Of a stretch of 64,000 bases of DNA, positions 10,589-20,795 are shown piece by piece. The DNA lies in contig JARZZO010000013.1 in assembly GCA_030544215.1 (NCBI GenBank), forward strand, positions 22,062,729 to 22,126,728, written 5' to 3'. A program made the translations under genes and the position numbers. This stretch comes from Zantedeschia hybrid cultivar (taxonomy: Eukaryota; Streptophyta; Magnoliopsida; Alismatales; Araceae). The notes under the pieces were generated by a model that saw only the letters and a list, made by a program, of their open reading frames with translations, was not told the origin of the DNA and made no database searches. Positions within the stretch are counted from its first letter, which is position 1. Every line of letters starts with the position of its first letter.

Positions 10589-11325
10589 GATATACATGTA
10601 ATTTCACGTCTAACTGAAACAAGTAGCAGATGAAACACGAACAACAATTATAACTTGAAATCATAATTTAACATTAATCATATTTTATGTTTTTCTTTTC
10701 CTTTTTCTTTATCTCTTATTAGTGGTAAATTATATTTTAGCGGTAGTTATAATGAAGGTTTAAAATATAAAAACTATTCTTTACAAATGATCATCCTCGG
10801 ATTTCAGGAGTGAGTTTTTTTTTATTTTTTTTATCAGTTAGTAACTCATAGTCGGACTTCACACTGACAGTGACTCATCCTTCAACCCACAGTGACGGAG
10901 ATAATTATTAACTAACAGTCGTAGTGATGAGTACGTCATCCTTTGACGCCCTTAATATGATATACATGCAATTTTCACGTCTAATTGAAATAAGTAGCGG
11001 ATGGAACACGAACAACAGTCATAACTTGAAATCATAATCTAACATTGATCAGGTTTCATGTTTTTCCTTTCCTTTTCCTTTATCTTCTATTAGTAGTAAA
11101 TTATATTTTAGCGATAGTTATAATGAATGTTTAAAATATAAAAATTATTCTTTACAAACTATCATCCTTGGGTTTTAGGAGTGAGCTCTTTTTTTCTTTT
11201 TCTTTCTTTCTTTTTTTACCAGTCAATAACTCATAGTCAGACTTCACACCGATAGTGACTCACCCCTTCAACCTATAGTGATGGAGATAATCATTAACTA
11301 ACAGTCGTAATGGTGAGTAGGTCAT
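10589..11325. repeat. Two tandem copies of a 370-bp unit
   Basis: The unit starting GATATACATG(T/C)AATTT at 10589 repeats at 10959. The copies share TAACTTGAAATCATAAT(T/C)TAACATT, TTATATTTTAGCG and the AACTCATAGTC(G/A)GACTTCACAC stretch. They differ at scattered bases. The second copy runs on into the SINE-like block. Confidence 0.8.
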
Positions 11326-11329
11326 CCAC

Positions 11330-11575
11330 TGTTGTCCCTACCATCCTATAGCCTGCGCATCTCAGTAAGTCTCTAGAAACTTACCGGGGAGGCTGGAAAG
11401 GGCTAAGCTGGGTCTGCAGTGTACTCCCTCACCCTATTACTTTACTACGTCTATGCCCAATCTATAAGTGCACTCAAGTAGGAACTCCGTCCTCTGCCCG
11501 CCGAGGTCTCGAACCTGGATTATGGAACTATAACCAAAGAAGGGATACTCCGTGCCTTGGCACCACACATCGTTA
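11330..11575 (-). repeat. Dispersed repeat with pol III-like A and B boxes
   Basis: On the minus strand an A-box-like TGGTGCCAAGG (11555-11565) is followed about 40 bp later by an exact B-box match GGTTCGAGACC (11505-11515). A related, more decayed copy lies at about 28650-28850. The spacing suggests a tRNA-derived SINE head, but neither end was defined and the block may be part of a larger repeat. Confidence 0.35.
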
Positions 11576-12853
11576 GGGAGCTTCCGGTACGTCTCCTTAT
11601 CCCCAGGAGACGTGCCGTCGTCCTGATAGCAATGATGTCACTACTCTTTCTTTATAATAAGAAGATGTATCTTTATAGGAAAACACCGGTCATAATTATT
11701 TATCATCATTATAGAAGGCTTCCATGTCTTATTTCATTTCTATCATAAAGGCTTCCTTGTTTTAACTCATTTCTTGAGTTCTTTCTTTCATAATAAGTGC
11801 AGTGGAGTGTGCCTCCTAGTTCTTTCTCCTCTGTCTTAAGGTCTTTTTTATCACATATATTCTTTTACCCCTTTTTTGGGTCGTCATCATCATATGGTTT
11901 CTTTCATATTTCGCACTAAAGTATAGGCAGTCTACATATTCATGTGAGCCTTAAATGGATTTGGTCCATCTGGTTCTATCTTTTAATAACAAGAAGATTT
12001 CACATGTATCTCATGTTAAAGTATGCAAAATAGATTCATAGTGAGGTAACTCTCTTATTTGGGAAGTTTCATAGTCAAATTTACATAAAGATCATCATAG
12101 ACTCTCATACTCTTTATTTTATGAACGCCCTATCATGCTTTCTAACAAAACTACATATCAGATCATAAAGAAATCAACGAGAAACATACATATGATATGT
12201 GATATAAAATTTCTGAAACATGTCCTTTTCTTACAATTCTTCACCTCTCCCTATATACTCTAAATCCATAAACAAACGGACAAGACCTCTCTTTAACTTA
12301 CATGCATATCTACCCTCCAAACTCTTAAAAGGAACAAAAAAATAAAGAGAATCATAAGTAGAGGTATCACCCTACCTCTTAGAAGTGGAAACTCGAGCCA
12401 AGAGAAGTTCCTTTTCCCGCTTTGGAGGAGAGACGCTGCTGTAACCCCCTTTCTTCACTTGTATTTTCCGCTCCTTGTGGCTTTCACAAGTCTTCACCCT
12501 TTTTTATAATCTTCTCACTTCGCTCTTGAATTTTTTCTTCTATCCACCTTCAAATTCTTTCTCTATCTCACTCCTTTCCTCCTCTCACTATTCAGCCTTC
12601 TTTCTCTCTCTAACTAGTCCTCCTTTTCTCTCTAGCTCTCTTACAATCTCTCTTGCTATCTTTTTTATTCTACTCACTCCCCTCTTCAATTTCTTCTTCT
12701 ACCTCATCATCAACCTCTCTCTCTATCTCACTCTTTTTCTCCTCCCATAGTTTCTCTCTCTCTCTCTCTCTCTCTTTTAAACTATAGGCAGCCAAGATGG
12801 GGGTGACAATAAGGCCATCCACCTCTTTATATAGGGATGTTAAGGAGGTGGAG
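11576..12853 (-). other. Old LTR-like remnant that received the Tat element
   Basis: No gene. CT-rich DNA (12470-12780) precedes a minus-strand TATA box, CTATATAAAG at 12819-12828. The layout resembles the LTRs of the 32.7-43.9 kb element, with a TATA box followed by a GA-rich leader on the minus strand. The sequence is cut at 12858 by the Tat element and resumes after 23556, ending in GGTTCTTACA near 23979 as those LTRs do. A hydrophobic reading frame at 12475-12750 is a by-product of the CT-rich tract. Confidence 0.4.
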
Positions 12854-12858
12854 AGGAT

Positions 12859-13622
12859 TGATGGGGCCGAATCCATTAAGCAGCCCAACAGTTGCAATTC
12901 AACAATAGCGGCCCATTGGCAGTCTTCGGCCCATCAGCAGCCCAGCAGCCTTCGGCCCACTAAGTGGCATTCGGCCCAACATCGGCCCCCAACCTTCGGC
13001 CCAGTAGCCGTATCCGGCCCACTCCGGTGGGAGGGTTAGGCACTATGGCCGTTTACCAGTAAACCAAAACATAGTCCTATATCGGCTGCCGCCACCAAGT
13101 AACCTCTATCCTCCGTTATAAATACACGGCTATTTATTACCAAAAGTATGTCTTCTTGACCAAGGACAATAGTCCAAAAGCATTAAAGCTACCTCTTCTT
13201 CCTTCCCTTCTAAATCGAATCTTCTTCAGAAGCTGACTTAGCCGTCGGAGGGGGTTCTCTTCGGACTGGTTCTTCTTCTTCTTCTTACAGGGACCTCGGT
13301 TTGAATCTTCGCCGACCTCTCCGAATCGGCCTCGGCCACCGACTTCGGGTTTTCTCCCTCCGGTCTCGACATCGCCTTTCACCGGACGGGTCCGCTTCGA
13401 CCCTGCGGAGTCCGCTTCTCCCTCGGCCTCGCTCTTCGCTGCGTGGGTCCTCATCGGCCGAAGGAGTCTCGGCTTAGCTGCCGGCACGTCTTCGCCCGGG
13501 TGCATCTCGGCCAGGGAGCCTCGGCCCACGCTTCGCCCTCGTCTCGGTCTGGATCCCTGTCGGTCTTCTTCGATCCCGGATTCTAATCTTGGAATCCGAT
13601 CGTGATAGCTTCGGTTATATCA
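12859..13622 (+). repeat. Tat element 5' LTR
   Basis: 764 bp, TGATGGGG...TATATCA. U3 holds repeated TCGGCCCA-type motifs (12905-13020). A TATA box TATAAATA lies at 13117-13124, followed by a CT-rich leader. The partner LTR (22736-23551) is about 52 bp longer through small indels, including an extra stretch after TTCTCTT near 23160. Confidence 0.95.
13117..13124 (+). promoter_or_regulatory. LTR TATA box
   Basis: TATAAATA in the context CCGTTATAAATACACGG, conserved in the 3' LTR at 23018-23025. It is the likely promoter of the sense genomic RNA. Confidence 0.7.
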
Positions 13623-13624
13623 CG

Positions 13625-13642
13625 TGGCGCCGTCTGTGGGAA
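13625..13642 (+). other. Primer-binding site
   Basis: TGGCGCCGTCTGTGGGAA starts two bases after the 5' LTR. This type of site is common in plant Tat/Athila-like Gypsy elements. It primes minus-strand DNA synthesis from a tRNA 3' end. Confidence 0.8.
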
Positions 13643-13656
13643 ACTAACTAGAAGTC

Positions 13657-15326
13657 ATGTCTCATCGTCCGGTGACCAAACGATCCGGACAAGACGAGGC
13701 GGAGACGCAGGCAACTCCTGCGCAGGCACTCCATTCCGAATGTGCTTCGTCTGTTCTTCCACATGGTTCTTCCCTTCCTATTATACCAGAGTCCATCGCT
13801 CCTAGAGACGACCGAGTGGAAGAGCTTCAGCAACAAGTGGCGACGCTGGCCGCTACTGTCACCTCCTTGGCGCCCTTGCGAGATATGGTGTCTACCATCG
13901 CCCAGCATGTGGGATTATTGGGTCAGCCCCCGCAGCAGGTACCACCTCCTCCATTCTGTCCTGCTCAAGCGGCGAGGCTACCGCCAACACCTTCGCGGGC
14001 ATCCCACGATGAAGCGGTTTCAGTACGCAGTGAGCCACTTGGGCCGCAAGGCCAAATTCCTCGCGCTAGTTATATTCTAACGGAGCCAAACTATGTTTCG
14101 TCCGGATTTCATCCAACTAAAATCGAAGGACATTCGGTCACCACTTCAACTACCCCGGGTCTGGATTGACGACTGACAGAAATGAGGAAGGAAATGCAAC
14201 AAATGGTATCTCGACCTTATGGAGCGCCTCTCGCAAGCACCATTCTGGAGCATACTCCTTTCTCTCCAGAACTTCTGGCCATCGAGGTACCTCCCAACTT
14301 TAAACTGCCGAAAGACCCTTTTTATGATGGAATGACAGATCCGGTCTGCCACTTCTAGAGATCTAATTCCTACCTCTCCGTCCGGAGAGTTTCCGAAGCA
14401 GTTTGCTGCCGTCTCTTCCCCCTCACCTTTGAAAAAATAACCTTAACTTGGTTCGAGACGTTGGTCCCCAATTCTATCTATTCTCTAGTACAGTTAGGCC
14501 AACTGTTCATCGACCAATTCTACGATGCCACTTGGCAATGTAAAACTTTGGCCAGTCTACTAGCTATTCGGCAAGGATCTACCGAGACCTTTCATGAGTA
14601 TTTCACTAAGTTTCGGGCCGAAACCGCCCAAATTCTGAACCTGGATAGTTCGATCGCGGTCTCGGCCGTGATCAGTGGGTGCACGGACGAAGGACTTCTA
14701 TTGGGAAGCGCCATCCCCTCATCTTCCAGGACTTAGTGGCTCGGGCCCATAAATACATTAATCGGGAAGCCCTGATGATGTCCAAGGGCAAAAGTACTGC
14801 CGATGCACCATCGGTGGCTACCCCTCCGGTTCGTCATCGCCCAGAAGATTAGGAGTCGTCTCGCAAGCGATACCAGAGGGAAGAATAGGACCGAGAAAAG
14901 CGCCGGGATCTGCAGCAGCGGTATCTGCCACTACCTGCTCCACCTTCCCAGATGCTCATGAAAGTAAAAGGTATGTTTCGCCAACCCGAGCGTATCAAGA
15001 CCAATCCTCGTCGGAGGGATTCTCGTAAATATTGCGAGTATCATCGGGAAACCGGCCATTCAACTGACGAATGCCGACACCTTCGGGAGGAGATTGATCG
15101 CCTCATTCGGGAAGGCCGTTTACCACAGTATCGGCGAGAGCAACCTCAACAGCGGCAGAATCGGGACGTCCCCGAAGCAACAAGGCAACGACAACTCCTG
15201 GATAAAGTAGTCCTATCTCAGCCGAAGGTGACTTCAGCCCCGGCAGAAGCATCACACCAACGATCCAGTTCAGGGTCGATCATGATGATATTCGGAGGAT
15301 CGGGAGAGGGAGCAAGGCGTCGTTGA
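13657..15326 (+). pseudogene. gag of the Tat element (several stops/frameshifts)
   Basis: Starts at ATG 13657 (MSHRPVTKRSGQ). A short coiled-coil-like stretch follows (VEELQQQVATLAATV). The conserved capsid region spans about 14270-14700, with PPNFKLPKDPFYDG near 14291, LFIDQFYDATW near 14500 and LLAIRQGSTETFHEYFTKF near 14560. A zinc-knuckle-like segment CEYHRETGHSTDEC is near 15034-15075. In-frame stops include TGA at 14167-14169 and TAG at 14356-14358, 14850-14852 and 14886-14888; a frameshift lies near 14700. Gag would form the virus-like particle that packages element RNA. Confidence 0.85.
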
Positions 15327-15399
15327 CTCGGCGCTATAGCAGTAGCAGCAGTCAACATCGAGCCGAAGCGGTCTCGACAAGAAGACATCGTCTTCGGCC

Positions 15400-15860
15400 A
15401 GGAGGATCTGACCGACGTTCTGGTACCTCACGATGACGCTTTAGTTGTAAACGCTGTAATGAGAAGTTACGATGTTCATCGTATCTTTGTTGATAATGGA
15501 AGTGCCCCAAATGTATTTTTTTATGATTGTTTTGTAAAAATGGGATTGAATGAGGCTGATATGAAACCTTACCGAGGGCTTCTATTCGGCTTTAATTGTT
15601 CACCCTGCCGAGTAGAAGGTATCGTCCGGCTACCTGTAACCCTAGGTACAGCTCTTCGGCAATTAATCGTTGAAACGGATTTTGCCGTCGTAAAACTTGA
15701 TTGCTGCCCGGTAATGTTATATGATTTCGGTCAACGGAAAAGTTACGGCCGAATCCCTTTCGATCGAATCTTCGGCCGAAGCATCTCCAGGAGAAGAACT
15801 TACAAATATTCCAATTCTGGGAGGAGAAGGCCGAACATTAATGATAGGTTCCGGCCTTGA
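15400..15860 (+). pseudogene. Aspartic protease region of pol
   Basis: The stretch VHRIFVDNGSAPNVFF (about 15477-15525) is the retropepsin active site in the DNGS form usual for Tat elements, where the catalytic Asp is followed by Asn-Gly. The flap and C-terminal part follow (VEGIVRLPVTLGT, LIVETDFAVV). A frameshift near 15720 moves the reading frame before the RT linker. The protease would cleave the gag-pol polyprotein. Confidence 0.8.
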
Positions 15861-17018
15861 GAAAACTGAAGCTGAGAGACTTATTGAATTCCTGAAGGAA
15901 AACCTCGATGTCTTCGCCTGGTCACCTTTGGACATAACCAGAGTCGACCTGGAGGTGGCAGAACATCGACTAAACATCAATCCAAACTAGCCTCCGGTCA
16001 AGCAGAAGCGGCGCACCTTCAATCAAGAAAGGAGGATGGCCATCCAGGCTGAAGTACAAAAAGGGTTAAATACGGGACATCTCCGAGAGGTGCATCACCC
16101 CGAATGGATTACTAATGTAGTGATGGTGCCCAAAAAGGACGACAAATGGCGAATGTGTGTGGACTTCACTAATCTTAATAAGGTTTGTCCGATGGACAGT
16201 TTCCCGTTGCCTCGGATAGACCAGATAGTGGACGCCACATCCGGCCATGAATTGCTCAGCTTCCTCGACGCCTATTCAGGCTATCACCAAATCCGAATGC
16301 ATTTGGATGACGAGGACAAGACAAGCTTTACAACGGACCTCGGCTAATACTGTTATACCGGATGCCATTTGGCCTAAAGAATGCTGGAGCGACTTATCAA
16401 CGTCTCGTCAACAAGATGTTCGTTCCACAGCTCGGCCGCAATATGTAGGTTTATATCGACGACATGCTGGTGAAAAGTCATATTGCTATGGACCATCTGG
16501 CCGATCTAGCTGAGACATTCTCCACATTGCGCAGGTATAAAATGAAATTGAATTCTGCCAAGTGCGCCTTCGGCTTGGCCTCCGGGAAGTTTCTCGGCTA
16601 CATGGTCACCCGCCGAGGAGTGGAAGTAAATTCTGCAAAGGTTGCGGCTATTATCCAGATGCGCTCTCCGGCCAACGCCCGAGAGGTTCAGAAGCTAAGC
16701 GGAAGGATTGTCGCATTAAGCCGGTTCATATCAAGAGCGACAGATCACTGTTTTCCCTTCAAATTGTTGAAGAAGACTAGCAACTTCTCCTGGACGGACG
16801 AGTGTCAATCGACTTTTGATCAGCTAAAAGTTTATCTCTCCAATGTTCCCGTATTGTCTAAACCGGTCCAAGGAGAGCAGTTGTTCGTTTATCTTGCCGC
16901 ATCTGAAGCAGCTATCAGTGCCGTCCTCGTCCGGGAAGAAGATGGCATACAAAAATCAGTTTATTATATAAGCCGAGTCCTCTACGGAGCTGAGTCTTGG
17001 TATCCGGCCCTAGAATAG
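15861..17018 (+). pseudogene. Reverse transcriptase domain (frameshifted)
   Basis: The frame enters with FAWSPLDI, then crosses a TAG at 15988-15990. Fingers and palm follow: WITNVVMVPKKDDKWRMCVDFTNLNK (about 16110-16185) and FLDAYSGYHQI, with the first catalytic Asp, near 16260-16293. A small insertion near 16354 shifts the frame into MPFGLKNAGATYQRLV. The catalytic box YIDD is intact at 16452-16463, although a TAG sits just before it (16446-16448). The thumb and connection run through FLGYMVTRRGVEVN to about 16850. A TAG at 17016-17018 ends this block. Confidence 0.9.
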
Positions 17019-17330
17019 TTGGCCTTGGCCCTCGTCGCTTCCGCAAGAAGGTTCCGGCCCTATTTCCTCGCACATTCAATAAAGGTCTTCACAGATCAAC
17101 TTTTGAAGCAAGTCCTCTCTCGGCCAGAAGTATCCGGGAGGCTAGCTAAATGGGTGATCGAACTGGGAGAGTTCGACATCTCTTATGGGCATCGGACCGC
17201 AATAAAAGCTCAAGTTTTGGTCGATTTTATTGCCGAGCTCACTCCCGAAGCATCCTCGACACTTAAGCCGAAAGTCGGAGCTATTCCTGAAGCCGAATCC
17301 TCTTCGGCTCCTTCGTCAGGGGATGAATGA
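17019..17330 (+). pseudogene. RNase H domain of pol
   Basis: Continues in frame past the TAG, with LALALVASARRFRPYFLAHSI, then VFTDQLLKQVLSRPEVSGRLAKW and ELGEFDISYGHR, the standard end of the Ty3/Gypsy RNase H region. The start of the domain (VYLAASEAAISAVLVRE) lies in the preceding block at about 16890-16940. It would remove the RNA template during reverse transcription. Confidence 0.85.
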
Positions 17331-17720
17331 TAACTATATGTTGATGAGTCCGCATGCTCTTCGGGCAGTGGCGCTGGGTAGATCTTAGTATCTCTAGAAG
17401 GGGTCATCACGGAGTACGCACTTCGCTTTTCCTTTCCGGCTACCGATAACGCCGCCGAGTATGAAGTCCTCATATTAGGTCTTCGGGCTGCCAGAAGGCT
17501 CGGCGCACAAAGGATAAGGGCGTTCAACGATTGTCAGCTCATTGCCAATCAAATCACCGGGGAATACGAGGCTTGAGACGCATTAATGATGTCCTACCTC
17601 CAGATAACTCGCAAAATCCTAGTTGAATTTGTTTCTTTTGAGATTGTGCGAATCCCTCGGGCCGAAAATGTTCGAGCCGACGCTCTTTCCCGGCTAGCAT
17701 CAACTCAGGACGGGGGATGA
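17331..17720 (+). pseudogene. Second, archaeal-type RNase H (aRH)
   Basis: A second RNase H fold follows directly: LYVDESACSSGSGAG (the usual DGS is DES here), YALRFSFPATDNAAEYEVLILGL (about 17417-17485), a DCQLIANQITGEYEA block near 17530, and IPRAENVRADALSRLAS at the end (about 17651-17705). In-frame stops at the start and after GEYEA break it. Possession of this extra RNase H after the normal one defines the Tat clade of plant Gypsy elements. Confidence 0.85.
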
Positions 17721-17726
17721 GGCCGG

Positions 17727-19042
17727 ATGGTCTTGGTAGAAGAACTGTCTGAACTAAGTTTCAGCGAATCCGAGGTCATGCAAGTGAATGAATCCGAAGT
17801 AGAGACCTGGATGACTCCCCTAGTCGCTTTTCTCCTCCGAGAGGAGGTCCCGTCCGATCCGAAGGAAGCAAGGTGTGTCCGGCAACACTCTTCCCACTTC
17901 CTTATTCTGGAGGGTATACTGTACAAGAAGTCCTTCGGCCGGCCACTCCTACGATGTCTCGGCCCGGCCGAAGCTGATTATGTCCTTCGGGAAGTACATG
18001 AAGGGATCTGCGGAGCACACGCAGGAGGGAGGGCCTTGACCCACAAACTCTTGAGGTAAGGGTACTAGTGGCCAACGCTCCGAGAGGACACGACCGCTTT
18101 TGTCCGCTGCTGTGACCAATGCCAAAGATTCAGCTCCCTCATTCACCAGTCGGCAACCCTCCTGACTTCTTTGTCAGATCCCTGGCCTTTTGCCCAGTGG
18201 GGGATTGATCTCTTAGGACCCTTTCCCATGGCCACCGGCCAGAGGAAATTCTTTATTGTGGCAGTGGATTACTTCACCAAGTGGGTCGAAGCCGAACCCC
18301 TCGCATCTATAACCGATACGGCATATGGAGTTTCATATGGAAGTCTATCATTTGCCGATACGGCATCCCTCGGGCAATCATCTCAGATAATGGCAAACAG
18401 TTTGACAGCCATCGGTTTAAAAATAACTGCGCAAGCTTAGGCATTCTCCATAAGTTCGCTTCGGTAGTATACCCTCGGACAAATGGCCAAGTCGAGGTCA
18501 CTAACCGAAGTCTATTACGAGGACTGAAGACTCGCCTCGGCAAAGCCAAGGGCCGATGGGTCGAAGAGCTACCAAGCGTTCTATGGGCTTATCGGACAAC
18601 AAGCCAAACCCCTACCGGTGAAATTCCATTCCGAATGGCCTATGAGGTAGAGGCAGTTATTCCTATTGAAGTCGGCTTGCCATCACTGAGGGTTCTTACT
18701 TATGATCCGGAGGCTAATGATGAAGTCCTGAGAGATCACCTCGATCTCATAGAAGAGACGAGGAATCAAGTTCGCATTCGGCTGGCGGTTTATCAGCAGC
18801 GCATGGCGAGATACCACAACACTCGAGTGAAGTCCCGAAGCTTTGAAGCTGGGAACCTCGTGTTGCGGAACGCCCACGCATCCAAGTCAGGCGAAGCTGC
18901 AGGAAAGCTTTCTTCGAATTGGGAAGGCCCTTATCGCATAAAGGAAGTGATCCGACGAGGGGCCTATCAGTTGGAGACCCTTTCGGGCCAACCTCTCCCT
19001 CGTACATGGAATGTGGAACGACTTCGGCGCTACTTTATGTAA
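17727..19042 (+). pseudogene. Integrase (one frameshift, two stops)
   Basis: The H2C2 zinc-binding part lies at about 17985-18130 (VHEGICGAHAGG ... CCDQCQRF), interrupted by TAA 18058-18060 and TAG 18067-18069. The catalytic core shows all three acidic residues: Asp in WGIDLLGPF (codon 18207-18209), Asp in IISDNGKQF (near 18390) and Glu in NGQVEVTNRSLL (near 18495). A frameshift separates the first from the others near 18320. From 18330 to the stop at 19042 the frame is open, ending with a typical Tat tail (GPYRIKEVIRRGAYQLE ... WNVERLRRYF). It would insert the cDNA and leave the 5-bp duplication. Confidence 0.9.
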
Positions 19043-19110
19043 GTCATTTCCCCCGGAGTTTAGCCGGAAGTCATGAATATATTATTCTTTTTTTCGAAGT
19101 GTTGTCCGAC

Positions 19111-19250
19111 ATTATTCTTTAAGTTCGTGTAAACCGTACCGGGAGTGGCTTTGGCCATGCAAACCGTATCGGGAGCGGCATTATTCTCTAAGTCCGTATA
19201 AACCGTACCGAGAGTGGCTTTGGCCATGTAAACCGTATCGGGAGTAGCAT
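19111..19250. repeat. Two tandem copies of a 69-bp unit
   Basis: ATTATTCT(T/C)TAAGT(T/C)CGT...AAACCGTACCG(G/A)GAGTGGCTTTGGCCATG begins at 19111 and again at 19180. It lies between the sense pol ORF and the antisense gene, so it falls in the shared 3' ends of the two transcripts. Confidence 0.75.
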
Positions 19251-20051
19251 AAGCAAAATGCCTTTTATATATAAACACAAGTACAAAAACTGGCCGTACG
19301 CCTGGCCTCGGCATCTTAAAAAACAAAAGCGACCGGGACAAGCCCTCAGACTAGCTTTCGGCGTCCTCGCCGTCCACATCAACAGGATCTTGGCCGGGAG
19401 ACGCCGGAGGGGAAGCCTGGACAGGTTCGGCCGCAGCACCTTCCGGAGAAGCCGGAGTTCTTTCGGCTTTGAGCTCTCGCCACCAGGCCAAGATCTCCTC
19501 GCCCTCTTCATCCGTTGGGTAACCGAAGCCGGTCAGATCTGTCTCCGGACACGCCTTTTGGGCAATGGCCATCCTTAGATCGAATATGGTTATCGCCGCC
19601 TTGGTTCCGGCCTCCATCATCTCCTCGGCATACTCCGGGCCTTCCTTATAGCTCGCCACAGCCGTGCGAGCAAGGCTTCCTTGGTCTTGGCTTCCAAGTC
19701 AGCCTTCAGAGCCGAAACTTCTTCGGCGTGGCGGCGGCGCTCCTCATCCCGCTTCTCGGCCTTGTTCTGGATCTCGGCCTTCAGGAACGCGATCTTGGCC
19801 CGGGCCCGTTCCAGCTCCTTCTCGGCCTTCTTCTTGGCCTCTGAGGTGGTGTGGATCACCTCTTTCTGCTCATCCCGCGCAGACCGCAGTCGAGCGTTCG
19901 CCCCAATGAGGATATCGATGTTGGCTTCGAGATCGCGCTGCACCGAGGCCACTTTACCCGATGCAAGCTGATCCGAAGCTTGGTCGATATCCTGAAGCTT
20001 CTGCTGGATGACGGCCTGGCGGCGAGCAAGGGCCCCGCACATAACTGCGGC

Positions 20052-20134
20052 CTGTAGCCGAATAGAAGAAACATAAGTATAAGCCGAGGCAATTAAGGGA
20101 AACAACGAGCATGACAAAGACGAAGGGTTTTTAC
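20052..20134 (-). other. Intron 2 of the antisense gene
   Basis: 83 bp. Donor CCAG/GTAAAAAC; acceptor TTCGGCTACAG/GCC. Removing it joins codons CAG and GCC in phase 0, linking HAVQ to AAVMCGALARR. Confidence 0.7.
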
Positions 20135-20731
20135 CTGGACGGCATGTTGGACGCACTGCAAGGATAAGCCTTCTGAGGAAAGCTCCTTGATCTCGTCCCC
20201 GACCATGAGGAGTGTCAGGTCCCGAGTCAGGCGCAAATACGTCCGGGAATCGTCCAGACTCTCGTCTGTGAAGACTCCCGTGTCCGGGCGTTAGGGCTCG
20301 TGCCCGTACTTCCGGGACATGTGAGTCTCGGCCGCTCCAAAGGGATAAGAGAGCGTCTCCGCGCCGGCCCCGGTGGCCGATGGAGAATCGCCCCTCTGCG
20401 GTATGGGAGGCGACGAGAGCGGCGCGTCCCGTCTTGATACCGGTCTCTTGGTGGCCGGGGTAGACTCCCTCTCGCCGGGATCATTCGGCCGGCTCCGCTT
20501 CTCAGGCCGACCGCTCCCTCCGGCGATAGTCTTTCCCTTCTGCCGCTCCCTCTCAAGAGCAGCTGCGGCAGCACGGCCTTCGGCGGAAGCCGCCTGTCTG
20601 CCTTGTAGTCCGTGCTCCGGGGGCCAGAACTCCTCTGGCCGTCCTTCCCTCCGCAGCCCGCGGTTGAGACGGTCGAGACTGACCGGACTGCTTGGCGATC
20701 CGGCTGATCAACCCCCGGAGACTAGACATCT

Positions 20732-20795
20732 CTGTAAGCAGAAAAAAGGGTTAGTAACAGCTCATAATGCAACTTTTTATTCAAAACCAACTTAC
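20732..20795 (-). other. Intron 1 of the antisense gene
   Basis: 64 bp with donor GGG/GTAAGTTGG and acceptor TTTTTTCTGCTTACAG. Removing it makes a GAG codon across the junction and leads into MSSLRGLISRIAKQSG. A TTACTAAC branch-point-like sequence lies 19 to 26 bases upstream of the acceptor. Confidence 0.75.

Noticed and set aside
12475..12750. 91-codon hydrophobic frame
   Set aside because: Produced by the CT-rich tract (Phe/Leu/Ser codons); no start context or similarity.
13137..13529. 130-codon minus-strand frame in the Tat LTR (also at 23261-23458)
   Set aside because: It lies within the LTR, appears in shortened form in the other copy, and has low-complexity basic/Gly-rich content. 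Most likely a by-product of the CT-rich sense leader.
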